From assembly GCA_045586185.1 (NCBI GenBank), contig JAZMZV010000233.1:1-64000 (forward strand): DNA of 64,000 nucleotides. Direction: 5' to 3'. Numbering within the stretch: the first letter of the stretch is position 1; each line of letters begins with the position of its first letter. A program made the position numbers and the translations under genes. Shown piece by piece: positions 9,901 through 17,538 of this stretch. The notes under the pieces are model-generated. The model saw only the letters and a list, made by a program, of their open reading frames with translations. It ran no database searches and was not told where the DNA came from. This DNA is from RUG11551 sp045586185. GTDB lineage: Bacteria > Planctomycetota > Planctomycetia > Pirellulales > Thermoguttaceae.

Positions 9901-10035
9901 ACCGGGTTGACCGACGGCTACTTAAATTCGTTTGCCAGCTATTACGTTGAAGACCCATCAGTTCCTGAACCGTCCACGTGGGCGTTGCTCGTTCTCGGCG
10001 CGGCTGGAATGTTGTACTGCCGCAAACGAAAGTAA
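6943..10035 (+). CDS. Large secreted LamG-domain protein with PEP-CTERM tail
   Basis: 1030 residues. A signal peptide (to about residue 32, STAQA) is followed by two concanavalin-like LamG domains (about 40-265 and 280-475; each has a SAW motif, an LYMDGQL or IFLNGEQ strand and a DDVAFYDGAL or KDIAITDAAL end). Two further beta-rich segments follow (about 480-660 and 670-840), then a PA14-like segment (about 890-985, YTLAISNDESYRLMLNG). The last 24 residues are a PEP-CTERM tail: VPEPSTWALL, a hydrophobic stretch and a basic end. Such proteins are exported and processed by an exosortase; no exosortase is in this window. A glycan-binding surface role is likely. It has a paralog directly downstream. 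No Shine-Dalgarno motif is seen. Confidence 0.9.
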   Translation: MKTTRDFLANQTIWSIAIAIAAFGFFASTAQADPVLYGYWTFDSDTVEGGTIKESSGYQAEGVHDGTLVGSGITFQPVAGEPGNHLNSGNYISFTSDSYAYINNSRESDSNYKNTYDPTGKNFTVSAWVKGLPDGNWEPFIAKNGEGGYGWQLRRRETGNTPTFTYRISGGDDDPAVNIPGVNAALDDGNWHNLIAVYGGTYRELYMDGQLVTRIVDTRTSAGGQGEPVVFSGRYTGGAYTGFANISLDDVAFYDGALRNNQITYLNNGGDPTKLVAAEGKTIKISMANGNTYDNYTTLTRSGKTAHSWLDGEAIFYGSSGYLQTNLPVGSAGLNGSFTVSAWINMDDINGDQAIMGNTTWGTNNQSLHLVVANGKPVLGLYNNDLTANQTLEPNQWYYLTFQYDADAQSQRIFLNGEQIAERTGASAFAGGKTLEIGRMKETGNSYFRGRMKDIAITDAALSASEIQSMMNADRGSIRIEDFSLGKNTDEWYSGGGSTFGVLYSYEGKNSLHTYYGSSQDGTAANVYGQGNSDANTTVLWGPQFTVADNLPDDAVITYAVAGSPNALTLDSRSSGGAGVALWDLTTGDFVRDSSGAIISGHGNGTATWLENSFSLKGLEGHNLMLVAADRHTSSWGWIAVTDITADITQVSPIANAAQHHLVLNDFNFDNAGDFNGMYEIDSAGNKLDTITNFQNGHLGPSTRISFYVDESGLADGKGFLSSSDSSDSEPATGRLRSDPFLVQGDILEFLISGGSADLHFDLIDADSGDVYFTTTGENYNGFRYDFWNLKDIQDKSVYIQVTDAKTASWAHLELDQIRQIKFAPTKAEVKASANVAKSANLDYDPELPGLNAESYDLTDTGISSLDELAAYITGAEPTNQYYRQSLGGFSAGKGVGVDVFSTLNVDSSGQYTLAISNDESYRLMLNGETFFESEGSDGLEFIPLTLSEIGQYALEMLYLDNSGKGVSLYMAEGAFDSWNSEFSLLTGLTDGYLNSFASYYVEDPSVPEPSTWALLVLGAAGMLYCRKRK

Positions 10036-10066
10036 GCGATAGTTACGCTTAAGATTTTTTTGGAGT

Positions 10067-10088
10067 GCGACGGCTTGCCGTCGCTTTT
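10067..10088 (+). terminator. Terminator of the first LamG/PEP-CTERM gene
   Basis: GCGACGG and CCGTCGC form a stem with a short loop, followed by TTTT, 32 bases after the stop codon. Confidence 0.65.
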
Positions 10089-10311
10089 CCATTATATACG
10101 TTGAGAGATTCCAAAAAAGCGTTTTGCGCCAATAACGCTTTTTCCCTCTTACGTTAGATGTTTATTACCATCAGATCAAAGCGCCCCTTCTCTTGCATTT
10201 ATCATTTTACCCATCTTAATAGTATTTACATTTTCACTAGATAAAAATTGCCCATATTCTCTGAAAATTTTCGAGAATTTTTTCTTTGCTCTGCGAAAAA
10301 ATCGGATTTTA

Positions 10312-10320
10312 TGATATAAT
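10312..10320 (+). promoter_or_regulatory. Extended -10 promoter of the second LamG/PEP-CTERM gene
   Basis: TGATATAAT matches the extended -10 consensus, 106 bases before the ATG. The shared promoter type of the two paralogs suggests similar expression. Confidence 0.6.
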
Positions 10321-10401
10321 GTATAAATAATAACCGTGTACATATAGATACATATCATCATAAAAACAGTGTATAAATTTGACCTAAATTATTCATTGCA
10401 T

Positions 10402-10417
10402 TATAAACCGGTTTATA
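10402..10417. promoter_or_regulatory. Perfect 16-bp palindrome TATAAACCGGTTTATA
   Basis: It lies 9 bases before the ATG of the second LamG gene and has no counterpart before the first. It could be an operator, or a hairpin in the leader that limits ribosome access. Confidence 0.45.
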
Positions 10418-10426
10418 CGAATCAAA

Positions 10427-13400
10427 ATGAAACTTACACACACAATCAATGGCGCTGCGTTATTCGGCATTTTTGCGGCTGCAATCATGACGTTTGGAAT
10501 CTTCGCGTCAACAGCGCAGGCGGATCCCGTTTTGCAAGGGTACTGGACATTCGACTCCGACACGGTCGGCAGCGGAATTATCGTGGAATCCTCCGGCTAT
10601 CAGGCGGCGGGAACGCACGACGGTTTGATTAAGGGAACCGGGGTTACATATAAAGCTGTTTCAGGGGAAGCGGGAAACCATCTTTCTTCCGGGAATTACA
10701 TTACCTTTTCTGGCAATACGTATGCTGTTATTCAAAACTCTTCCACAAAAGCAGCTTTGGATAGCCCGTCTTACCTGACCAGTTACGACTTTCATGGCGG
10801 CGCCTTTACGATTTCCGCCTGGGTTAAGGGGTTGCCTGACGGCAACTGGGAACCGTACATTTCCAAATACGGCGAGAACAGCTACGGATACCAGCTTCGA
10901 CGCCAGAGTTCAAACACATACCCGACGTTTACGTATCGTCGATCAGACGGCGATGACGACCCAGCCCCCAATATTGCCGGAGCTTATACGAATTTAAATG
11001 ACAGCCAATGGCATCATCTCGTTGGCGTCTTTGGAGGAACGTACCGCGAATTGTACATGGACGGTCAGCTTATAACGCGCATTACAGATTCAGCCGCTTC
11101 AGCCGGCGGCGAAGGCGAACCGTTGGTTTTCAGCGGTCGTTATAACGCTAAAAGCGGAGCGTACGAGTCGTTTGCCAACATCTCTCTGGACGACGTTGCG
11201 ATTTACTCCGGCGCGTTGCGGAACAATCAAATCACGTACCTCAACAACGGCGGCGATCCAACTAATCTCGTAGCCGCAGAGAAAAGTACTATTAATATCA
11301 GCATGACTTCCGGAAAGGGCGACAAGTCTACACAGCTCAGCTTTTCCGGCAAAACGTTTCATTCCTGGCTTGACGGCGAGGCGATTTTTGACGGAGGAAC
11401 AGGATATTTGAAAACCAACCTTCCCGTCGGCGCAGCTGGATTTAACGGCTCGTTCACAGCGTCCGCCTGGGTTTACATGAATGACGTCAGCGGCGATCAG
11501 GCAATCTTCGGCAACTCAACGCAGGCAAACAGCACAGGCTTGCATTTGATGGTCAGAAGCGGTCAGCCGCACCTGGGATTCTATGGCGACGATCTGCGCG
11601 CCAGCCAAACTCTGGAAGCAAACCAGTGGTATTATCTCACATTCCAATACGACGCAGCTAGCAAGACGCAGAAGATTTTCCTTGACGGAGAACAAATCGC
11701 AACGAGAACCGCCAAAGCAGGTTTTTCAGGAACGAAAATGCTGGACATCGGCAAAACGTTTGACGGTTCCCCGTCTTACTTCAACGGTAAAATGAAGGGG
11801 ATTTCCATTACAGACGGCGTCTTGACCCAGTCGGAAATTCAGTCACAAATGAACGCTGACCGCGGAACGGCGCGCACGGAAGATTTCTCAATGGGCAAAA
11901 ACACCAACGAATGGTATTCCGGCGCCGGCTCGACCATCGGCGTTGCCTGCTCGTACCAAAACAAATACTGCCTGCACAGCTATTATAATATTAGTGACGG
12001 CACAACGTCTACAGTTTCTGCTCAAGCAGCTTCAGATGACAACACAACAGCAATCTGGGGACCTCAGTTCGCCGTTGCAGACGACATTCCTGACGACGCT
12101 GCAATTACGTTCTCTGTCGCTGGCTTCAAAACGGCGTTGAATTTCAATAACACTCGCAGCGCTGGCGGCGCCGGCGTGGCTCTGTGGGACTTGACGACAG
12201 GCGATTTCGTTCGCGACGACAGCGGAAACATCATTTCCCGGACAGGAAACAGTACCGCGACCTGGTTTGACGCCTCGCTTCCGCTCAAGGGGTTGGGAGG
12301 ACACAATGTAATGGTCGTTGCCATGGACAGACAGACTGGCAGTTACGGCTGGATTGCTCTCACCGATTTAACCGCCGATATATCGCAAGTTAGCTATATC
12401 GCCGACGCAGCTCAGCATCATCTTGTTCTCAACAACTTCAACTTCGACACTGCCGGCGACTTCAACGGCATGTACGAAATTGACGCCGATGGAAACAAGC
12501 TCGATTCTGTTACACACTTTACCAACGGCTCGAGAAACGGAAGCGCTGCGACCAACTGGTTTGTTGACGAATCCGGCACGATTTCCGCTGGAACGAAGGG
12601 ATTCCTCAGTTCCGGCACCGCCGCCTACGGGGAAGAGCAAACCACAGGCGTTCTTCGTTCTGACCCGTTCCTCGTTCAGGGCGACATCATGGAATTCCTC
12701 ATCGCCGGCGGAAACAACAGCAGCAACAAGCACATCGATTTAATCGACGCTGATACGGAAGAAGTCTACTTCTCGGCGACGGGCAACAACACCAACAACT
12801 TCCAGTACGATTTCTGGAACTTAAAGGACATTCAAGGCAAGTCCGTTTACCTCAAAATCGTGGACGCCGACGGCGGTTCGAGCTGGAGTCACATGGAACT
12901 CGACCAGATTCGTCAAATCAAATTCGCCCCGACCGAAGCCGACGTCGCCGCCAGCGAAAAGGCGCTTAAATCTGCAAGTCTGGATTTCAACAGCGATCTG
13001 CCGGGCTTGAACATGGAAGCGTATAAGCTTGAAGGAACCGGCATCGACTCCCTGGACGCATTAGCCAACTATATTACCGGCGGCGCGGAACCTGACGAAC
13101 AGTTTTATCGATTCCGTTTAAGCAACTTTAAAGCCTCCGACGAGGGCGTAGGCGTTGGCGTTGACGTCTTCTCAACGTTAAACGTCGATTCCGCCGGACA
13201 GTATACGCTGGCGGTTGCCAACGACGAGCCGTACAGAATTATGCTCAACGGCGCTGCGGTCTTTGAATCCGAGGGTTCAGACGTTCTGGAATTCATTCCG
13301 CTGACGCTGAGTGAAACAGGTCAGTACGCCCTGGAAATGCTCTATCTGGACGAATCCGGCGAAGGCGTTTCCCTTTATATGGCAGAGGGCGCGTATGACA

Positions 13401-13561
13401 ATTGGGACAGCGCGTTTGAATTGCTTTCCGGCTTTGGCGCAGGTTACTATAACAGCTACGCCGACTACTTCGTCAGCAGCGATTACGTCCCGGAACCGTC
13501 AACGTGGGCGCTGCTTGTTCTCGGAGTTGCTGGACTGCTTTTCATCCGAAAAAAGAAGTAA
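10427..13561 (+). CDS. Second large secreted LamG-domain protein with PEP-CTERM tail
   Basis: 1044 residues, colinear with and clearly paralogous to the preceding gene over its full length: signal peptide ending FASTAQA, two LamG domains, two beta-rich segments, a PA14-like segment (YTLAVANDEPYRIMLNG) and a C-terminal PEP-CTERM tail (VPEPSTWALLVLG, basic end RKKK). Differences are small insertions and many substitutions, so the duplication is not recent. Intergenic regions of the pair differ. It is probably anchored or released at the cell surface by exosortase processing. No Shine-Dalgarno motif is seen before the ATG. Confidence 0.9.
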   Translation: MKLTHTINGAALFGIFAAAIMTFGIFASTAQADPVLQGYWTFDSDTVGSGIIVESSGYQAAGTHDGLIKGTGVTYKAVSGEAGNHLSSGNYITFSGNTYAVIQNSSTKAALDSPSYLTSYDFHGGAFTISAWVKGLPDGNWEPYISKYGENSYGYQLRRQSSNTYPTFTYRRSDGDDDPAPNIAGAYTNLNDSQWHHLVGVFGGTYRELYMDGQLITRITDSAASAGGEGEPLVFSGRYNAKSGAYESFANISLDDVAIYSGALRNNQITYLNNGGDPTNLVAAEKSTINISMTSGKGDKSTQLSFSGKTFHSWLDGEAIFDGGTGYLKTNLPVGAAGFNGSFTASAWVYMNDVSGDQAIFGNSTQANSTGLHLMVRSGQPHLGFYGDDLRASQTLEANQWYYLTFQYDAASKTQKIFLDGEQIATRTAKAGFSGTKMLDIGKTFDGSPSYFNGKMKGISITDGVLTQSEIQSQMNADRGTARTEDFSMGKNTNEWYSGAGSTIGVACSYQNKYCLHSYYNISDGTTSTVSAQAASDDNTTAIWGPQFAVADDIPDDAAITFSVAGFKTALNFNNTRSAGGAGVALWDLTTGDFVRDDSGNIISRTGNSTATWFDASLPLKGLGGHNVMVVAMDRQTGSYGWIALTDLTADISQVSYIADAAQHHLVLNNFNFDTAGDFNGMYEIDADGNKLDSVTHFTNGSRNGSAATNWFVDESGTISAGTKGFLSSGTAAYGEEQTTGVLRSDPFLVQGDIMEFLIAGGNNSSNKHIDLIDADTEEVYFSATGNNTNNFQYDFWNLKDIQGKSVYLKIVDADGGSSWSHMELDQIRQIKFAPTEADVAASEKALKSASLDFNSDLPGLNMEAYKLEGTGIDSLDALANYITGGAEPDEQFYRFRLSNFKASDEGVGVGVDVFSTLNVDSAGQYTLAVANDEPYRIMLNGAAVFESEGSDVLEFIPLTLSETGQYALEMLYLDESGEGVSLYMAEGAYDNWDSAFELLSGFGAGYYNSYADYFVSSDYVPEPSTWALLVLGVAGLLFIRKKK

Positions 13562-13602
13562 TCTGTTCAATAACGAAGAATTATTAAAAACAGAAAGACA
13601 AA

Positions 13603-13641
13603 TAAAAAAACCTCTTGGGAAAACTCTCAAGAGGTTTTTTT
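13603..13641. terminator. Bidirectional terminator between LamG gene and tRNA-Ala
   Basis: AACCTCTTG and CAAGAGGTT pair around a short interior, with an A run on the left and a T run on the right. It can end both the plus-strand LamG gene and the minus-strand tRNA, whose 3' end is 2 bases away. Confidence 0.85.
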
Positions 13642-13642
13642 A

Positions 13643-13715
13643 TGGAGGATAGCGGGTTCGAACCGCTGACCTACTGGCTGCCAGCCAGTCGCTCTCCCAA
13701 CTGAGCTAATCCCCC
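13643..13715 (-). tRNA. tRNA-Ala, anticodon GGC
   Basis: Read on the minus strand the sequence folds into a full cloverleaf: 7-bp acceptor stem (GGGGGAT with ATCCTCC), D stem GCTC/GAGC, anticodon stem ACTGG/CCAGT with loop CTGGCAG, and T stem AGCGG/CCGCT with loop TTCGAAC. The anticodon GGC lies at 13680-13682. The acceptor stem carries G3-U70, the main alanine identity pair, which confirms the assignment. The discriminator base is A; the CCA end is not encoded. Confidence 0.97.
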
Positions 13716-13759
13716 AAGGTTGGAATGCCTTTGACGTCTTGTTCAATCAAAGTGTTTAT

Positions 13760-13787
13760 AGTATACGCAAAACAAATAAAATGTCAA
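13760..13787 (-). promoter_or_regulatory. Promoter of tRNA-Ala
   Basis: On the minus strand a perfect TTGACA (13782-13787) and TATACT (13760-13765) are 16 bases apart, 45 bases before the tRNA. Confidence 0.75.
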
Positions 13788-13896
13788 GGGCGGGCAGGCT
13801 GATTTTTTAAATTTTTTCTTTTTTCTTGGAAAAAAGATTTGCAAATCAACCTTTCCGGTCTTTTCAGAACGAGGAAAATAGAGTAGTATGGGAGTA

Positions 13897-13934
13897 TTAG
13901 GCAATAGCCGCTAGCTGCCAGCTAGAAACCTGGA
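13897..13934. repeat. Short palindrome CTAGCTG-C-CAGCTAG (element R4)
   Basis: Perfect 7-bp arms at 13911-13917 and 13919-13925 with a single central base. The TAGCT units match those of the long element at 26.9 kb, so it may be a small or decayed copy. It lies 35 bases before the next gene. Confidence 0.5.
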
Positions 13935-13959
13935 GCTTAAGTTAATTTAATATTGATTA

Positions 13960-14814
13960 ATGAATACTACCATGAGAACCATACTGTCAATCCTGTGCAT
14001 CGTTTTCCTGTTGAACGTTTCTTCGGCGCAGATCGCGTCGTCCCCGGGAATTGAACCCGGCGCCGGAAATCCGGTACAAGGCTCCAGCGCTCCCACATCA
14101 TTTCGAATTAATAATAAGGTCTACCTTGAAAAAGATAAAACTCCGACGTCTTCCACCATTACCATGTTTTACAAGGGTCGGGTTTACGATTTTCTGACCA
14201 ATCCGGATGAGACCATTATTTACGACCCGGAAATGCAGCGTTTTCTGATTATCAGCTCTGCTACCCAAACCCAGTGCTCGATCACCGTAACCGAGATGGC
14301 GTCGTTTGAGCGGATGATGAAAGAAGCGCTCCCGAAAATCAAGGACGAATTCATTAGAACCTGTCTTGACCCGCAATTTGAAATCAAGCAGGATCCGGAA
14401 ACCAACGAATGGATTTATGATTCCCCCAAATTAACGTATCGCGTTAAAACCATTCCGGAACAATACGAAGGTCAGGCGCAAGCGTATGCGGATTTCGCCA
14501 ATCGATACGCCATTCTCAACGTGATTCTTTCCCCTCAAAGCATGCCGCCCCTGGCAAGAATTATCGTCAATAACGATTTGGCTAAAAAACGACTCTTGCC
14601 GGAAGAAATTCATATTACCCTGCAGCCCAAATACAAGCCGCTGTCAATGTCAAAGGGAAAAGAAACGATTCGTACATCGCACACGATAATTAAAGGGCTG
14701 GGGAACGCCGACATGAATCAGATTCGTCAGGCGGGAGAACGTTACGGACGATACAAACAGGTTTCTTTCGACCAGTACCAAAAAAAGCTCAAGGAAAAGC
14801 TGGGAGAAAAATAG
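13960..14814 (+). CDS. Secreted protein of unknown function
   Basis: 284 residues, with a signal peptide ending near NVSSAQ. No known domain is recognised. The body has a beta-rich N-terminal half (FRINNKVYLEKDK, MFYKGRVYDFLTNPDETIIYDP) and a helical C-terminal half with a Lys-rich end. It is followed 36 bases later by an ExbD-like gene, which suggests an envelope role. An alternative start is the internal ATG four codons on (MRTILS), which would give a more typical signal peptide. It may be a planctomycete-specific family. Confidence 0.7.
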   Translation: MNTTMRTILSILCIVFLLNVSSAQIASSPGIEPGAGNPVQGSSAPTSFRINNKVYLEKDKTPTSSTITMFYKGRVYDFLTNPDETIIYDPEMQRFLIISSATQTQCSITVTEMASFERMMKEALPKIKDEFIRTCLDPQFEIKQDPETNEWIYDSPKLTYRVKTIPEQYEGQAQAYADFANRYAILNVILSPQSMPPLARIIVNNDLAKKRLLPEEIHITLQPKYKPLSMSKGKETIRTSHTIIKGLGNADMNQIRQAGERYGRYKQVSFDQYQKKLKEKLGEK

Positions 14815-14850
14815 CTTACCGTCCTCGTACAGAGACATCCCCCCGTTGAG

Positions 14851-15285
14851 ATGAAAATACCGTCGGCTCGCGGTTCTGCCGTTGGATTCAACATGACGCC
14901 AATGATTGACATTGTGTTTCAGTTGATCATATTTTTTCTTGTATCCAGTCACTTGGCGCAGTCGCAGATGCAGTACGTCTTCGATTTGCCAGAGGCGAAA
15001 ACCGGTCAGGAACAGCTCGAAACAACGCAGACGACGAAAATCGTTATCAACCTCCTTCCTCCAGAAGACGGGGGAACGGACTATACAATTCTTTTGGCGG
15101 GCGAACCGGTCGACATTCCAATGCTCAAAAAGAAACTGACCTATGAACGCAGCAAAAAACAACAGCTGGAAATTCATATCAGAGCGTCGCAAAAGACGCC
15201 CTATAAAGTCGTCGAGCCAATTCTGACCGCGTGCGCTCAAAGCGGCGTTTGGGACGTCCGATTTGCCGTTTACGAGAGAAATTGA
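14851..15285 (+). CDS. exbD: ExbD/TolR-family proton-channel subunit
   Basis: 144 residues, near the family's usual length. A short cytoplasmic N-terminus leads into one transmembrane helix beginning NMTPMIDIVFQLIIFFLV; the Asp in this helix is the proton-carrying residue of ExbD/TolR. A periplasmic domain follows (about 45-144). Such proteins normally work with an ExbB/TolQ partner to power outer-membrane transport or stability. No ExbB lies in the window, so the partner must be encoded elsewhere. It is probably cotranscribed with the preceding secreted protein. Confidence 0.88.
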   Translation: MKIPSARGSAVGFNMTPMIDIVFQLIIFFLVSSHLAQSQMQYVFDLPEAKTGQEQLETTQTTKIVINLLPPEDGGTDYTILLAGEPVDIPMLKKKLTYERSKKQQLEIHIRASQKTPYKVVEPILTACAQSGVWDVRFAVYERN

Positions 15286-15389
15286 CAGATTGTCTTGTTA
15301 TAAACGCCCCCAAAAGCCCCATTTTTTATTTTATTTGATGTATTTTATCTATTTTTTTGATTTTTACTTCAAATTTTTATGTTATTTGA

Positions 15390-15417
15390 TTGACGTTTTT
15401 CAAATTTGGTGTATATT
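15390..15417 (+). promoter_or_regulatory. Promoter of the third PEP-CTERM gene
   Basis: TTGACG (15390-15395) and TATATT (15412-15417) are 16 bases apart in AT-rich DNA, 79 bases before the ATG. Confidence 0.6.
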
Positions 15418-15496
15418 ATAAACAAGTAAACAATAAAACTCCGTTTAGGGGAATAACAATTTTTCATATAATCATATCCTGCTTAAAAGGTTAACT

Positions 15497-17185
15497 ATGA
15501 AAACATACAAAATTTTAGCGTTAGTCGCGTCGGCGGTCGTTTTAACCGTAAACTTTGCTTTGGCAGACAACGTATCCCTTAAAAACAATAACAACGAGTT
15601 GGTAGGTTCTGCCAGCGACATGAGTCTTTTGCCAACTTTGCATGATGGATACACCATTGTTGTCAATAATTCTTATAACGTTGATTCGTCTTTCCGAAAC
15701 AATTTCCTGAATATCAATAGTAATAGCATTACTATTGAAGCAGACGCTCCTGTTACGATTCAGGGAAATGGCAATAGCGCAAACGCCACGTTGTTTTTGT
15801 ATTCATCGAATCCGAACGCAGAGTCGAATATGGTTTCATTAACACTAAAAAATCTTACGATGACTCAAGGTTATGGAGCTGCCGGCGTTGCGCAGTTTTC
15901 GGGAGATTCTTATTCCATTAAGGCTACAAACGTTACGCTCAGCAATAATTCATCGTCGGAGAATGGCGGCGCGTTCAATTTTAACGGTTCTGCTGTTTTT
16001 GAAGGAGTTGGCTCCTATCTGACGTTTACCGGCAATCAATCGTATGTTAGCAGCTTCGGCGCCGAAGGCAATCCCAACGATATTTTCAGCAGCGGATCGA
16101 TAACTTTTAAAGACGCTGGAACTTATATTCTCAACGGTGGAATTTCAACAACGGCTCCTTTATTTATCCAGGACGGCGTTAATGTAACCTTTGGTTCTGG
16201 AGCGGTTAACGTTACAGGAAATTTAAATATCTCCGGCGTTGACACAAAGGCAACATTTGCGTCCGGTTCAGACACCACGCTTACAGGAAAAACTACTATT
16301 AAAAATACTTCGGAAGATAATATCCGCTTTGATGGAACGCAAAGTTTCAAAGATGTAGTAGTCTCTGACGGAGGTAACGTTACTTTTGGCGGAAAGAACA
16401 CCTCTACTGGAACTGTTACTATTACAGGATCCGATACGAAAGCGCATTTCGACGGCGCGCAACAGCTTTCTACAGTAAAAGTAACCAATAAAGCCGAAGC
16501 AGACATTACCCCAATCAACAAATTCACACAATCAGGAATTTATGTAGACGATTTTGGAAAATTAGAGATTAACGGCGATTTTAATGTTGACGGTCAATCA
16601 ACTAAAGTAGAAGTTGGAAAGAACGGCGTTGTTGATTTGTTGTGGGCAGATCAGGAAGAAATCTTTAATAGCGATCTGATTATCAATGGTGGAGGCTCCG
16701 TCAATTTGTCTAATACGACAGGCAACTTAAACGTTACCGGTACGATTGACGGCGAAGCCAGTGGAGCTTTGAATCTGGCAATCATGAAATCGGCTATGAC
16801 CGCTGACTCCGAAACAAACCTTTACGGCGTTACAGGAAACACCTTAACTGTTAAAGCATTAGGAGACGGAAACGACTATATTGATCTTCGGGCAAGCGAT
16901 TTTGCTTACCATGAAGAATCCCAAATGTACGAATTAATCAACCTGACGAATGGTCAGCTGACATTGGGCGAATTTCTGCAAGCTGTTCAGTTGCCATTTT
17001 CCTGGTTCGGATCGGTTGTAAAAGACGATTATACGTTTATTGATCAGGATTTGAGCGCTGCTGGCAGTAAGTTTTATGTTTTCAAAGTTGACGGCGATAA
17101 GGTTCCTGAACCTTCAACGTGGGCTTTGCTGATTCTCGGCGTTGCGGGTTTGTATCTCGTTCGTCGTAAAAACCTCGCGAAATAA
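15497..17185 (+). CDS. Secreted beta-helix-like PEP-CTERM protein
   Basis: 562 residues. A signal peptide (to about residue 23, FALA) is followed by a long Asn-, Ser-, Thr- and Gly-rich region (about 25-480) of short repeating strands (NVTFGSGAVNVTGN, TGKTTIKNTS, GNVTFGG), typical of parallel beta-helix or adhesin-like surface proteins. The C-terminus has a PEP-CTERM tail: VPEPSTWALLILG, hydrophobic stretch and RRKN end. The protein is likely exported and handled by an exosortase. AAAAGG lies 8 bases before the ATG as ribosome-binding site. No enzymatic motif is visible; an adhesion or matrix role is inferred. Confidence 0.85.
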   Translation: MKTYKILALVASAVVLTVNFALADNVSLKNNNNELVGSASDMSLLPTLHDGYTIVVNNSYNVDSSFRNNFLNINSNSITIEADAPVTIQGNGNSANATLFLYSSNPNAESNMVSLTLKNLTMTQGYGAAGVAQFSGDSYSIKATNVTLSNNSSSENGGAFNFNGSAVFEGVGSYLTFTGNQSYVSSFGAEGNPNDIFSSGSITFKDAGTYILNGGISTTAPLFIQDGVNVTFGSGAVNVTGNLNISGVDTKATFASGSDTTLTGKTTIKNTSEDNIRFDGTQSFKDVVVSDGGNVTFGGKNTSTGTVTITGSDTKAHFDGAQQLSTVKVTNKAEADITPINKFTQSGIYVDDFGKLEINGDFNVDGQSTKVEVGKNGVVDLLWADQEEIFNSDLIINGGGSVNLSNTTGNLNVTGTIDGEASGALNLAIMKSAMTADSETNLYGVTGNTLTVKALGDGNDYIDLRASDFAYHEESQMYELINLTNGQLTLGEFLQAVQLPFSWFGSVVKDDYTFIDQDLSAAGSKFYVFKVDGDKVPEPSTWALLILGVAGLYLVRRKNLAK

Positions 17186-17216
17186 TCAGCAATCCTAGAT
17201 CAATTCAACTCCTTTT

Positions 17217-17248
17217 CCCGTGCGTTTTTAATGACGCGCGGGTTTTTT
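17217..17248 (+). terminator. Terminator of the third PEP-CTERM gene
   Basis: CCCGTGCG and CGCGCGGG form an 8-bp stem with one G-U pair, followed by six T residues, 31 bases after the stop codon. Confidence 0.85.
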
Positions 17249-17374
17249 CTTATAATAAACCTCCTGGAACTAAATTTTATTATTGTTGCCAGTTCCTTTG
17301 TTAATATTCTTATTGCATAGTTTTTCGTCAACAAACTTGACCCCGTTTCTATAATTTATCAAACTTGGCGCGGT

Positions 17375-17406
17375 GATAAACAACGTTGACGGTCAACGCG
17401 TTTATC
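17375..17406. promoter_or_regulatory. Long imperfect palindrome, possible operator
   Basis: The inner arms CGTTGAC (17384-17390) and GTCAACG (17392-17398) pair perfectly around one base. The outer arms GATAAAC (17375-17381) and GTTTATC (17400-17406) also pair. Only a 2-versus-1 base bulge separates them. No T run follows, so it looks more like a protein-binding site or structured RNA than a terminator. Confidence 0.4.
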
Positions 17407-17499
17407 GAACGGCAATCAGATTTTGTACGCCGCCGCGAGTTATACGAGATCGATTGACTCCCAAATGTTTAAGTTCATGTAACATTGTCTCTCGATGAG

Positions 17500-17505
17500 T
17501 ATAAT
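17500..17505 (+). promoter_or_regulatory. Possible -10 box of the Cys-rich lipoprotein gene
   Basis: Perfect TATAAT, 33 bases before the ATG at 17539. A convincing -35 is not seen at the right distance. Confidence 0.4.
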
Positions 17506-17538
17506 TATTTTAGTCCTCTTTTTTACAGAAAGGTTGCT

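Larger units (their letters stand above)
10089..10426. other. Intergenic region between the two LamG paralogs
   Basis: AT-rich and without a convincing gene. It holds the extended -10 at 10312-10320 and a perfect palindrome at 10402-10417. The small open frame on the minus strand here has AT-rich composition and no relatives that I recognise. Confidence 0.55.
17249..17538. other. Intergenic region upstream of the Cys-rich lipoprotein
   Basis: Contains an imperfect 32-base palindrome (17375-17406) and a TATAAT at 17500-17505 that is 33 bases before the lipoprotein ATG. No gene is seen. Confidence 0.5.

Noticed and set aside
10176..10361. 61-codon minus-strand open frame between the LamG paralogs
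   Set aside because: AT-rich composition, no ribosome-binding site, overlaps the promoter of the second LamG gene.
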